A stretch of 64,000 nt of DNA from contig CAYXZD010000001.1 of assembly GCA_964469565.1 (NCBI GenBank), positions 434,001-498,000 of the forward strand, in the 5' to 3' direction. This stretch comes from GCA-2720975 sp964469565. Lineage in GTDB: Bacteria > Planctomycetota > UBA1135 > GCA-002686595. Both the position numbers and the translations under genes were made by a program. Under the pieces are notes generated by a model that was not told the DNA's origin, ran no database searches, and worked only from the letters and a program-made list of their open reading frames with translations. Below are positions 35,832-44,144 of this stretch, piece by piece; position 1 is the stretch's first letter; each line of letters opens with the position of its first letter.

Positions 35832-37406
35832 ATGCGCAAAAAGATCCTCACCACTCTGACTGCGGCACTCTTGGGATCGCTGTACTTGAGTTACTTGGAC
35901 CGGGCATGGCTATTGTTGGCATCGCCGCTGGCACTTCTTGGAATTGTCGCGCTCTACGATGTCACGCAGACCCGGCGAGCAGTCTTGCGCAATTTCCCCA
36001 TTCTTGGGCATGGCCGATACTTGATGGAGCTCGTGCGGCCCGAGGTGAACCAATACTTTATTGAGTCCAATACCGACGGGACTCCTTTCAATCGAGAGTT
36101 GAGGTCGGTGGTGTACCAACGTGCGAAGGGGCAGGAGGACACCGTGCCCTTTGGGACACAACGAGATGTCTATGAGGAAGGCTACGAGTGGCTTGTGCAT
36201 TCCCTAAAGGCTGTTCAGTTAGAGGGCGATGCCCCTAGGATTACGATCGGTTCCGATCAGTGCTCCCAACCCTATGATGCATCGCTGCTGAACGTTTCGG
36301 CCATGAGTTATGGCTCTCTTTCCGGGAACGCGATTCGGGCCCTCAGTCAGGCTGCAGGCAGGGGGGGCTTCGCTCTGAACACGGGCGAGGGCGGAGTCAG
36401 CCCTCATCACCTGCAAGGAGGAGCGGACCTCATCTGGCAGATTGGTACGGGGTACTTTGGCTGCCGGACTGCCCGTGGGGCCTTTGATGATGCCGCATTC
36501 AAGGGACTGGCGGGTCTAAGCGCCATCAAGATGGTTGAAGTGAAGCTCTCTCAGGGTGCAAAGCCCGGACACGGGGGGATCTTGCCTGCCGCCAAGGTTA
36601 CCGCAGAGATTGCGAGGATTCGTTCTGTGCCGATGGGGCAGGATGTAATCTCCCCTCCGTCTCATAGTGAATTCGATTCACCGACGGGCCTGCTGGATTT
36701 CCTATCGCGCTTGAGAAGCCTATCAGGGGGCAAGCCCGTGGGAATCAAGCTGTGCATTGGCCGCAAGCGCGAGTTCATGGCCCTTTGCAAAGCGATGGTG
36801 GCTGAGCACTCATTTCCTGATTTCATCACCGTTGATGGAGGCGAAGGGGGCACGGGCGCAGCGCCCCTTGAATTCTCCAATGCCGTTGGGACTCCCCTTG
36901 TTGAGGCCTTGGTTTTCGTGCACAACGCGCTTGTCGGCTTCGGATTGCGCGAGCGGGTGAAAGTCTTTGCGGCAGGGAAAGTGACGACTGGCTTCCACAT
37001 CGCACAGAAACTGTGCCTAGGGGCCGATGGATGTTTCTCTGCGCGGGCGATGATGATGGCCCTAGGTTGTATCCAAGCACGGAGATGTAATACAAATCAC
37101 TGCCCGGTCGGTGTGGCGACCCAAGATCCGGGTCTAGAGGCGGGACTCGATGTTGCCAGCAAGGCTGTCCGGCTCGAGCAATTTCATAGGGGGACGCTTC
37201 AGAGCCTCATGGAGCTTGCTGGGGCCGCTGGGTTAGAGGGCCCTGACGAGTTTCAGCCAGATCACATCCAACGCCGAATGGCCGAGGGGCGAGTTTCCTC
37301 CTATCTCGACCTGTACCCTTATGTTGAACCTGGAGCCTTGCTGAGCGAACCCATTCCGCGCGCCTATGAGCAGGCATGGCGCGCTTCAAGTGCGCAGGAG
37401 TTCTAG
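35832..37406 (+). CDS. Glutamate-synthase-like FMN-binding protein with N-terminal membrane segments
   Basis: The protein has 524 residues. Two hydrophobic segments (about 8-25 and 28-45) precede the GltB-type FMN and Fe-S barrel. This carries MSYGSLSGNAIRALSQAAGR, NTGEGGVSPHH, KPGHGGILPA, the TVDGGEGGTGAAP flavin loop and CIQARRCNTNHCPVG, whose cysteines fit the 3Fe-4S site. It lacks the glutaminase domain, so it is the widespread membrane-attached FMN-binding glutamate synthase family protein, whose natural reaction is unsettled. The ATG follows the RNB gene stop by three bases without a clear Shine-Dalgarno, suggesting coupling. nnrE follows. Confidence 0.9.
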   Translation: MRKKILTTLTAALLGSLYLSYLDRAWLLLASPLALLGIVALYDVTQTRRAVLRNFPILGHGRYLMELVRPEVNQYFIESNTDGTPFNRELRSVVYQRAKGQEDTVPFGTQRDVYEEGYEWLVHSLKAVQLEGDAPRITIGSDQCSQPYDASLLNVSAMSYGSLSGNAIRALSQAAGRGGFALNTGEGGVSPHHLQGGADLIWQIGTGYFGCRTARGAFDDAAFKGLAGLSAIKMVEVKLSQGAKPGHGGILPAAKVTAEIARIRSVPMGQDVISPPSHSEFDSPTGLLDFLSRLRSLSGGKPVGIKLCIGRKREFMALCKAMVAEHSFPDFITVDGGEGGTGAAPLEFSNAVGTPLVEALVFVHNALVGFGLRERVKVFAAGKVTTGFHIAQKLCLGADGCFSARAMMMALGCIQARRCNTNHCPVGVATQDPGLEAGLDVASKAVRLEQFHRGTLQSLMELAGAAGLEGPDEFQPDHIQRRMAEGRVSSYLDLYPYVEPGALLSEPIPRAYEQAWRASSAQEF

Positions 37407-37429
37407 TCTCCACTTTTGGGATGGATTGA

Positions 37430-38131
37430 GTGTTGCAGCCCCTTAGTCGAGCACGGGCCCGTGAATTGGACGCCATCGCCCTCCAAGATTATGGTTTGAG
37501 TGAACTCGTCCTGATGGAGAACGCAGGGCTGTTGGCAACTCTGGAAGTCGTTCGAATCCTCCACGCGCTAGGGGGTCGGCGTACCGGACCGGTGCGAGTT
37601 TTTTGCGGTGGTGGGAGCAACGGTGGAGATGGGTATGTCATAGCCAGGCAACTCCTCGTGCGGGGCGTCGCCGTGGAGTGTGAGAGCATGCCACTCAGTG
37701 GCGCAAGTGGGAGCGCGAGTGGAATCAATCGAGAGATTGCCGCTCGACTGGGCATCAGCATTCATGACCTAGGGGCCTGGGATGAAGGAACCCCACGAGA
37801 ACGAACGTGGGATGAGTCGCCGCTCATAATCGATGCCCTACTCGGCACAGGATTTACTGGGGAAATGAGACCGTCCCTGAGGCCTGTGATTCATGGAATG
37901 AATGCCCTCAGGAGTCACCACGCGATCCCAATCGTCGCAATCGATCTACCCTCTGGCTTGGACTGTGATACTGGGCGACCAGCTGTGCCCACCGTTGAGG
38001 CTGATTTCACTCTGACGATGGCTGCCCCAAAACTTGGGTTGAGAGCGGAGGCGGCAGAGGCCTTCGTCGGCGATGTGCGTGTGATTCCCATCGGTTTTCC
38101 GGTGGGTGTCCACGGAAGGGTGGGTCCATGA
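37430..38131 (+). CDS. nnrE: NAD(P)H-hydrate epimerase (YjeF N-terminal domain only)
   Basis: The protein has 233 residues and a Rossmann-like YjeF_N domain with RARELDAIALQDYGLSELVL, VFCGGGSNGGDGYVIARQL, LIIDALLGTGFTGEMR and VAIDLPSGLDCDTG. It epimerises R- to S-NAD(P)HX, repairing damaged cofactor. The dehydratase domain (NnrD) often fused in bacteria is absent, so NnrD must lie elsewhere. The start is GTG at 37430 or TTG three bases later; neither has a strong ribosome site. Its stop overlaps the next start in an ATGA, so it is translationally coupled to the glycosyltransferase that follows, an unrelated function. Confidence 0.92.
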   Translation: MLQPLSRARARELDAIALQDYGLSELVLMENAGLLATLEVVRILHALGGRRTGPVRVFCGGGSNGGDGYVIARQLLVRGVAVECESMPLSGASGSASGINREIAARLGISIHDLGAWDEGTPRERTWDESPLIIDALLGTGFTGEMRPSLRPVIHGMNALRSHHAIPIVAIDLPSGLDCDTGRPAVPTVEADFTLTMAAPKLGLRAEAAEAFVGDVRVIPIGFPVGVHGRVGP

Positions 38132-39717
38132 AATCGTCCTCCCTTGCCACCTCAGGCGGGCTTCGAGCGTCAACAGTGACCTGGATTGTGTTGGCAGCCT
38201 TGGCCGTTCGTTGGGCCAGTGCCTATTTCGCTTCCCAGGAAAGCCCTTTCTGGCTGGGAGTCAATACCGACGATCGTGTCTATGACGAGTGGGCACGGCG
38301 CATTGCGGGTGGACAGTGGACTCAAGGCGAGACCTTTTTTCTTTCCCCTGGGTATCCCTACTTCCTTGCCCTGCTGTATGGGTTGTTTGACGGATCCCGC
38401 TGGGCTGCGATTGTAGTTCAGGTGGTATTGTCCTCTGTGACGGTTGGGATGCTGGCTCAGTTAGCCGCCAGGCTTTTCGATGCGCGTACCGGCATCGCTA
38501 CCGGGATACTGGCCTGCCTGTACGGTCCGCTCATTTTTTTCAGCGAGTCGCTGCTCTCTGAGACGCTGCACCTTTTCCTTGCAGTCGGCGGCCTAGTTGC
38601 CTTAGAGAGGGGCGAGCGCAAGGCTGAAACCCCCTCCGCCATAGTCGCTGGTGTGCTCTTTGGTTTGGCAGCGGTGGTGCGGGCATATTTCCTGCTCACG
38701 CTCGCAGGCTTGGCCTCGTGGTGGCTCTATCGGGCCTGCCGCACGGGTGTTTCTCTGCGCCCACTCGCATGGATGGTTTTCGGCGCGACGTTGGCTCTCA
38801 TGCCCAGCGCACTGCACAATCGCATCGTCGGGGGGGAATGGGTTCTCGTGAACGCATCGGGTGGAGTGAACGCCTATCTGGGGAATCACCCCGGTGCGGA
38901 TGGACGCATTCATCCCCCTCCCGGATTCGCACTGGAGGGGATCCTGACGCCAGGGCGCATGCAACAGTCATTTAGCGATCGTGCTGGAGACGGCACGCTG
39001 ACTCCCGGAGCCCTATCAAAACACTATTACGGGAAGGCCCGTGCCTGGGCCACTGGGCAGCCAACGGATTGGGGGCGACTGATTTGGCGTAAGTTGATGC
39101 TTGTGCTGGAGTCGTATGAATGTCCGGGTGATCGCAATTACTACCAAGCTCAGCGCTGGTCCCCGATACTCCGTTGGACCCCAGTGAGTTGGCCGCTGAT
39201 CCTCGCATTGGCGGCGGGAGCCCTATGGGGATGGCGATCCATGGGCACTCGAATAGGCATGCTGTATTGGTGCGTCGGGTCAGGGCTGGTTGTCCTGCTT
39301 GTCTTTCTGGTGACTGATCGATTCCGTCTCATCTTGCTCCCCGCCATGCTTGTGTTTGCCGGGAGTGGCGCGAATTCGTTGCTGGGGGGTGCCAGGCGGT
39401 CGATGGGGCGCTGGGGGCGATGGGTTGCACTGGGGTTGTGTTTGCTTTCGCTCCACTTGGGCAGTTCACATGTCAGGGAGAGTTATATGTCTCACTTTAA
39501 TCTCGCCCTTCAGCAATTACGCATAGGCCAGACTCATCAGGCCGAAGCGAGCCTCCGTGAGAGCATCAGGCTGCGCCCTTCTTTTCTCAGGGGCCACGGG
39601 CGGCTTGCACAGTTGCTCCATGAGGAGGGGCGGAGTGAGGAGGCTCGCGATCAGATGGTGATCGTTCGCAGGCTGGCCCGAGAACAGGGGATTCCCTTGG
39701 GGCCGAGGAATCCATGA
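38128..39717 (+). CDS. GT39/ArnT-like membrane glycosyltransferase with short TPR tail
   Basis: The protein has 529 residues and about ten hydrophobic segments. NTDDRVYDEWARRIAGGQW in the first outer loop provides the acidic pair of GT-C enzymes, and FLSPGYPYFLALLYG is typical of the dolichyl-phosphate-mannose/ArnT superfamily. After the last helix a TPR-like unit (SHFNLALQQLRIGQTHQAEA) runs to the C-terminus. It should use a polyprenyl-phosphate sugar on the outer face of the inner membrane to modify lipid, glycan or protein. A second GT-C/TPR protein is encoded at 12851-14503, suggesting this organism favours the fusion. Overlap with nnrE indicates coupling. Confidence 0.82.
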   Translation: MKSSSLATSGGLRASTVTWIVLAALAVRWASAYFASQESPFWLGVNTDDRVYDEWARRIAGGQWTQGETFFLSPGYPYFLALLYGLFDGSRWAAIVVQVVLSSVTVGMLAQLAARLFDARTGIATGILACLYGPLIFFSESLLSETLHLFLAVGGLVALERGERKAETPSAIVAGVLFGLAAVVRAYFLLTLAGLASWWLYRACRTGVSLRPLAWMVFGATLALMPSALHNRIVGGEWVLVNASGGVNAYLGNHPGADGRIHPPPGFALEGILTPGRMQQSFSDRAGDGTLTPGALSKHYYGKARAWATGQPTDWGRLIWRKLMLVLESYECPGDRNYYQAQRWSPILRWTPVSWPLILALAAGALWGWRSMGTRIGMLYWCVGSGLVVLLVFLVTDRFRLILLPAMLVFAGSGANSLLGGARRSMGRWGRWVALGLCLLSLHLGSSHVRESYMSHFNLALQQLRIGQTHQAEASLRESIRLRPSFLRGHGRLAQLLHEEGRSEEARDQMVIVRRLAREQGIPLGPRNP

Positions 39718-40246
39718 GGCGTTTTCAGATCGGCTGCGATGGGGCAGTCGCCGGAGGTGTACGATTTCCCGGAATTCGAGGACATTGGGCTGGGCGAAGA
39801 TCCACGCGGAGCCGGGGACCGATCAATCTAGGGATGAGCCACCCCAGTCCCGGGGCAGGAATCTGATCCTGGGTATCCAGCGGGGGGCAGATTGAGACGC
39901 TTTAGCGAGGAAGGAGGCGTGTGCCTTCTGCTGGGCCCCTGCAATAGGCCCAGCTGAGGGCGGTTTGGGTGGGGAAGGGTGTGGGTGCATAGGGGCTGGA
40001 TGGCACAGAATGGGAAGATTCGTAAGGAATACCCGATTTGTGAGAAGAATCCCCCCAATCTCACAGCTTCCGATATGATTTCGGCAGGACTGGACGGAAC
40101 CGGGGCAGTTGCCCCTGCGTCGAAAAGTCCTACCCTGCTGGTTCTTGCTGGCTTGCTACACCTCGGTGCGGTGGTCTGTGGGGCCTAAGGGGTTCGTATA
40201 CCTAGGTATGTTCTCTCCTTTCTCAATCCTCACAGGAGACTGGTAA
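39718..40246 (+). promoter_or_regulatory. 529-bp control region before the abundant secreted protein
   Basis: I see no convincing gene here. It holds a hairpin at 39930-39954 (GCTGGGCC/GGCCCAGC) and an inverted repeat TGTGAGA-13 bases-TCTCACA at 40039-40065. A TATGAT -10 candidate lies at 40074-40079, without a matching -35 hexamer. Further down are GGGGCA-GT-TGCCCC at 40102-40115 and the perfect palindrome ATACCTAGGTAT at 40198-40209. AGGAG at 40234-40238 lies eight bases before the ATG. The layout suggests an activator-dependent promoter with a leader of about 160 bases. Confidence 0.4.
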
Positions 40247-41575
40247 ATGCTTCGTTCTTCTCTTATCTCGGCTTCGGCCGTGATCCTCTGCTGCGCGACC
40301 GCTAATGGTCAGCAGCAGCTTTCTGCCCACAAGATGCTCGGCGCCGTCAAGGACGCTGGAATCTTCCACGTGGGAACTGGTACTTGGACCCGTGGTTCAA
40401 GCGCTAAGGCCAACCTTGGCCCCGACGTGATCTTCCGCGCCGACGTCGGCTCCGGCTACTTCGGTACCGGTTGGGAAGGTCAAGAAGGTATCGATGAAGG
40501 GATTCTTCCCGGCACCGGTAACTTCAACCAGACGGGTAACGCTGGTCCTCAGGACTCTTACCTCATCAACGGCGCTGAGTTCGGCTACTGCTCGACCTCC
40601 AGTGCTCCCGTTGCATGGGACTTCACTTTCTACGATAGCTATGTTCCCTGCGATCTGCCTCAGACGCCCGCGAACTGCTTGAACACGGCTGGTAGCCTTC
40701 CCACCGTCATGCTTCCTGCTGGCGGTTTCTGCTGGGTGGGTACTCTTGACCTGACCCTTGGTGGTTACGAGGTCTGCACCGAAGCTGATGGTGGCACCTG
40801 TGCCCCCGGCTACGACGGTGGTGGCCTTGGTCTCGACCACTTTGGTTGGGGTGCGACCTTCAACGCCGCCGCTGGCGGAACCACGGGTCCTTTCCTTGCT
40901 GGTCACGACGTAACCTGGACCCCCGAGGGTGAAGGTACCGTTTATGAGCCCGCCTACAGCAACGTTTGTGGCGCAACCGCCGCTAGTGGCCTTGGTAGCG
41001 AAGACTTCTTCGCCATCGACGCTGGTGGCGCCCTGGGCGCTGGTTGCTACTGGTTCGGTGGTTACAACAACAACAACGGTTGTGGTGCTGCCTCCAATAA
41101 CCCTCCTGGACAGTTCCACTGCGTGCTGTACACGGACGCCTCTGCTGGCTGCCAAGGTGGCTCGACCTGTAACATCGTGTTCTGTGACACCGACCCCGAC
41201 AACCAGGGTGACGTGACTCTGAGTACCTGTGACTGCTCCGGCGGTTCCATCATGCTTGACCTGACCACGACTTTCACCGGTCAGTTCACCTATCCCATCG
41301 TCGGTCTTGGAACCTCAGCCGCGAAGCCCACGGGTGTGTCCGAGTTGTGCCTGATTGGTGCCACCATCGGTCGTTACAACTCTGACGCCCAAGGCATCTC
41401 CGGTGCGGGTACCGCCAGTGTCGACCTGCTGAACGCTGCGTCCGCCCCCGGCGGCGGTGTGCCCACCATCGGTGGCGCCCTCTGCAACGGCAACACCTGG
41501 CGCTTCCAGTACTGGCACCGTGATGGCATGAACCCATCTCGTTTCTCGAAAGGTATCTCGGGCATGATCAACTGA
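40247..41575 (+). CDS. Probably very abundant, glycine- and cysteine-rich secreted protein of unknown function
   Basis: The protein has 442 residues. A signal peptide (LRSSLISASAVILCCATANG) is followed by a glycine-, asparagine- and threonine-rich, mostly beta sequence with many cysteines in the middle third. It ends with NTWRFQYWHRDGMNPSRF, which resembles a C-terminal segment I recall in secreted proteins of some planctomycetes. I cannot name the family. Codon use differs sharply from its neighbours, with strong preference for C-ending two-fold codons (GAC, TTC, TAC, AAC) and GGT, a mark of very high expression. It has its own leader, a textbook AGGAG and a strong terminator, so it is monocistronic. 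A surface-layer or matrix role is an inference only. Confidence 0.85.
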   Translation: MLRSSLISASAVILCCATANGQQQLSAHKMLGAVKDAGIFHVGTGTWTRGSSAKANLGPDVIFRADVGSGYFGTGWEGQEGIDEGILPGTGNFNQTGNAGPQDSYLINGAEFGYCSTSSAPVAWDFTFYDSYVPCDLPQTPANCLNTAGSLPTVMLPAGGFCWVGTLDLTLGGYEVCTEADGGTCAPGYDGGGLGLDHFGWGATFNAAAGGTTGPFLAGHDVTWTPEGEGTVYEPAYSNVCGATAASGLGSEDFFAIDAGGALGAGCYWFGGYNNNNGCGAASNNPPGQFHCVLYTDASAGCQGGSTCNIVFCDTDPDNQGDVTLSTCDCSGGSIMLDLTTTFTGQFTYPIVGLGTSAAKPTGVSELCLIGATIGRYNSDAQGISGAGTASVDLLNAASAPGGGVPTIGGALCNGNTWRFQYWHRDGMNPSRFSKGISGMIN

Positions 41576-41594
41576 TCTAACCCCCTGAGCCTTC

Positions 41595-41623
41595 GGGTTC
41601 CCATCGCTTCGCGGTGGGAACCC
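41595..41623 (+). other. 13-bp hairpin just after the abundant secreted protein
   Basis: GGGTTCCCATCGC pairs with GCGGTGGGAACCC (one G-U) around TTC, 20 bases after the stop. No U-run follows. It may protect the 3' end of a long-lived mRNA, in tandem with the terminator that follows. Confidence 0.6.
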
Positions 41624-41634
41624 AAGCACAGGCG

Positions 41635-41672
41635 GCGCCTCTCCTGCTCAGGCAGGGGGGGCGCTGTTTTTT
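41635..41672 (+). terminator. Intrinsic terminator of the abundant secreted protein gene
   Basis: GCGCCTCTCCTGC pairs with GCAGGGGGGGCGC over 13 positions (two G-U pairs) around a four-base loop, followed by TG and six T. This is a standard rho-independent terminator, 60 bases after the stop. Confidence 0.85.
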
Positions 41673-41999
41673 GTCGTCGGGGGGGGCGCAGGGGAGGGTG
41701 GATAAAGGCGCGGCCTACACCACGATGGTGTCCCCGCTGCGAGCTACGGGTCTATCTGAAGTCCTCCTCTATGAACAAAGAAGTCCTGTCATTCAGGCAT
41801 GCCACCCAGGGACCTTGCGGGACCCGTGATGGGTCCTGAGACTGGGGCTGAGGGCCCCTACAGAAAGGAATGAGGCGAAGCATGTCGAATGCATGCCCAA
41901 CATTGCTTATGAGGTGATTGTTGTGTGGAGGCCTTCATGAGTCGTCATGGCTTCCTGCTTCGCCGTTGATCACCACAGTCTCTGCTCTCTAGGTCGCTC
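41673..41999. other. 327-bp intergenic stretch
   Basis: Nothing gene-like was seen. It contains a small hairpin (GGACCC at 41820-41825 with GGGTCC at 41831-41836). Short open frames here lack ribosome sites and family resemblance. It must hold the promoter of the following gene, but no clear hexamer pair stands out. Confidence 0.4.
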
Positions 42000-43256
42000 A
42001 TGCGTGAATCCTCACTTGCACCCTTCATGTTCTCTGCAGCCATCTTGGCCGCTGGTTTATTGTGTATGTCAGCGTCAGCTCACCCGAGCTTTGCAGCCAT
42101 TAGCACAGCAGTTGATTCTCCCTCGGATGGCTCTGGGCCGAGAAGCAGGCAGCCAATCCGTGAATGGGCCCTAGATCGGGGGTTTGAGCGCATGCAGATT
42201 CAGCTGCGACGCTTCAGTCAAGGGCGGGGTGGACAGCGAAGCCCGGTCCCCAATTGGGCCATTGAAGCCATGGTTCACCTGGCTGAATCAGGATCCGGTC
42301 CTGCGGCTCGTTGGTGCCTCACGCAGTCAGGCTTAGAGACAGACCACCGCCTGACTGGGCAGGACGTCGACGATCTACGAGTTGACTGGCACCGCACCGC
42401 CGTTACGGTTGCCAAGGGCAGTTCGCTGAGCTCTGGGTTTCAGTCGCTGTTGGCCGACAACATGATTTCCGACGAGGGGCGGATTCAACTTCTTCAAGAG
42501 TTTGCGGGTCAAGCGTACACACCGGAGGTGAGGGCCCTCGCTGAATGGTCGATCGTCGAGTGTAGGAAGGCCACAATCAGCTCCGAATTCCAGGATCGTA
42601 TTCAAGCGGCCCGGTCGATTGCCCGCAGGTATCCGCACACCCGTGGTGCCGGTTTGGCCCAGGAGGATGCCGATTCCCTAACCGCTGCAGTGAGCCGTGG
42701 GCAGGTTCCAGATTTTGTCGCTCTCGATTCTGCCGGGAATCAGGTTCGACTGACCGACTTCCGCGGGCAAGTTGTTGTTGTCCATTTCACAGACCCTAGC
42801 GGTCAGGGGGTGGCAGCTGACGTCGCTCTGGCGAAGGCGATGACCGAGCGGTATTGGGACGATCGATTCACCTGGATCACCATCCACCGAAGTGGGAACC
42901 AGGCAGCGATCGAAACGGCAGTCCTTGAGTCCGGGTGGGGTGGGGTCTGCGGTCTGCATGTTTTTGAGGGTCGTGCCGATGAATCAGCTGGAACGCAGCC
43001 TGCGGGTGCTACCCGTGCTTGGCAAATGGTGGGACGGGGGAGGATGTTTATCGTGGATCCTAGGGGACAACTGGCCGCAGTAGCCAACGCCGGCGGTGGG
43101 GTGCGTCTGATCATTGACGAGTTGCTTGAGAATCTAGCGCTCCGGTCGGCGGAGCGGCATACCCGTGTCTTCGAGCAGCGCCGCAGGCAGTCTTTGGAGG
43201 CGAGTGATGGGGAGAGTCTGATGAGGTTGATCCCAGAGGCGCGGGGCACTCGGTAG
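42000..43256 (+). CDS. Exported protein with redoxin/AhpC-TSA-like fold lacking active-site cysteines
   Basis: The protein has 418 residues. A signal peptide (LAPFMFSAAILAAGLLCMSASA) is followed by about 200 mainly helical residues of unknown type. A redoxin-like domain then begins at VPDFVALDSAGNQVRLTDFR. In thioredoxin-like proteins the next strand leads to a CxxC or peroxidatic cysteine; here it reads VVVVHFTDPSGQGVAAD with none. The remainder (RMFIVDPRGQLAAV) fits the fold, so the domain is probably a non-catalytic binding module. A MORN-repeat gene follows after eight bases and is likely co-transcribed. Another thioredoxin-like domain with intact cysteines is encoded five kilobases away. 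Confidence 0.75.
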   Translation: MRESSLAPFMFSAAILAAGLLCMSASAHPSFAAISTAVDSPSDGSGPRSRQPIREWALDRGFERMQIQLRRFSQGRGGQRSPVPNWAIEAMVHLAESGSGPAARWCLTQSGLETDHRLTGQDVDDLRVDWHRTAVTVAKGSSLSSGFQSLLADNMISDEGRIQLLQEFAGQAYTPEVRALAEWSIVECRKATISSEFQDRIQAARSIARRYPHTRGAGLAQEDADSLTAAVSRGQVPDFVALDSAGNQVRLTDFRGQVVVVHFTDPSGQGVAADVALAKAMTERYWDDRFTWITIHRSGNQAAIETAVLESGWGGVCGLHVFEGRADESAGTQPAGATRAWQMVGRGRMFIVDPRGQLAAVANAGGGVRLIIDELLENLALRSAERHTRVFEQRRRQSLEASDGESLMRLIPEARGTR

Positions 43257-43264
43257 GCGACTCC

Positions 43265-44110
43265 ATGCGATTGTCTACAAAGCGACCTACGTCAGCTCGG
43301 TGCTCCCAATGGGGACGGGCGCCTGCTTCGGGACTCCCACTCTTCACCGCCATGGTCTGTATTGTGTGCATCGGATTGTGGAATGGGCTTGTCGCCAAGG
43401 AGTGGGGCCGGGCGCATGCGCAATCTACTGAGCTGAGTGACCTAGAGCTCTTGGAACGTGGTCGGAGCTCCGGGGTTGAAAAACTGGGGGCGGAGGTGGG
43501 TAGCACGGCAGTGCTGACTGTGCCCTCGACTCAAGAACACGCTGGCCAGCGTGGGGGGGGGCTCCAAGTGCCTGATGGCCACGATTCCCCCCTGCGTAGT
43601 CCACAAACCGAGCTTTCGAGTGATGAGACCGGTAGGGAAGGCCCTGACGATGCACATGGCGCACCCAGTCCGCCCGCAGTTGCTTTTGCCGATCCGGAAT
43701 ACCGCTGGAGGGGATGGCTCGTGGGCGGTCTGCGGTCCGGTTTGTGGATACAGGAACATGAAGATGGGCGCCTCGCGCGGGACGGCACCTATCAGGATGG
43801 AATGCGGGAGGGTCAGTGGCGACGGTGGGCACCGGATGGCCGGCTACTGGAAGATGGGCACTACCGCTCGGGCGAGAAAGACGGAGTATGGGATACTTGG
43901 GATTCCAAGGGGCGGCGTCGGTCCTCATTACAGTACCGCAATGGCATCCCCGAGGGGCGCTGGGTACTTTGGTATTCCAATGGTCAAATCAAAGAATGTG
44001 GGATCTACCAGGATGGCCTGCGAGAGGGGGCTTGGCTGTTCTATGACTTCGCGGGTCAACCTGACTTGCGAACGGGCTTCTATCAAGCTGGAGTCCGGCG
44101 ACCCGAGTAG
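43265..44110 (+). CDS. Membrane-anchored MORN-repeat protein (YwqK-like repeats)
   Basis: The protein has 281 residues. One hydrophobic segment (about 25-43) precedes a charged, variable stretch. From about residue 155 there are at least four MORN/YwqK-type repeats, with cores such as GTYQDGMREGQWRRWAPDGR, GHYRSGEKDGVWDTWDSKG and GIYQDGLREGAWLFYDFAG. The repeats form beta-hairpin sheets used in protein or lipid binding and should lie outside the cytoplasm. A run of nine G at 43553-43561 sits in the linker before the repeats and could cause frame slippage. It ends in a convergent arrangement with moaA, with an 8-bp hairpin between the stops. Confidence 0.8.
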   Translation: MRLSTKRPTSARCSQWGRAPASGLPLFTAMVCIVCIGLWNGLVAKEWGRAHAQSTELSDLELLERGRSSGVEKLGAEVGSTAVLTVPSTQEHAGQRGGGLQVPDGHDSPLRSPQTELSSDETGREGPDDAHGAPSPPAVAFADPEYRWRGWLVGGLRSGLWIQEHEDGRLARDGTYQDGMREGQWRRWAPDGRLLEDGHYRSGEKDGVWDTWDSKGRRRSSLQYRNGIPEGRWVLWYSNGQIKECGIYQDGLREGAWLFYDFAGQPDLRTGFYQAGVRRPE

Positions 44111-44121
44111 CCAGCCTCGAG

Positions 44122-44144
44122 CAGGGGAGAGTCACCCTCCCTTG
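44122..44144. other. Hairpin between convergent MORN and moaA genes
   Basis: CAGGGGAG and CTCCCTTG can pair (one G-U) around seven bases, overlapping the moaA stop. No U-run is present on either strand, so any terminator function for both genes is tentative. Confidence 0.3.

Noticed and set aside
40039..40065. CRP-binding site
   Set aside because: The TGTGA and TCACA half-sites are 17 bases apart instead of 6, so it does not fit a CRP operator.
39979..40188. Possible 69-residue protein with a hydrophobic C-terminus before the abundant protein
   Set aside because: It has no ribosome site and overlaps the promoter-like repeats and -10 candidate, which explain the sequence better.
40397..41155. 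Long open frame of 252 codons on the minus strand opposite the abundant secreted protein
   Set aside because: It mirrors the strongly biased codon use of the plus-strand gene, is valine/threonine/glycine-rich without domain resemblance, and has no ribosome site.
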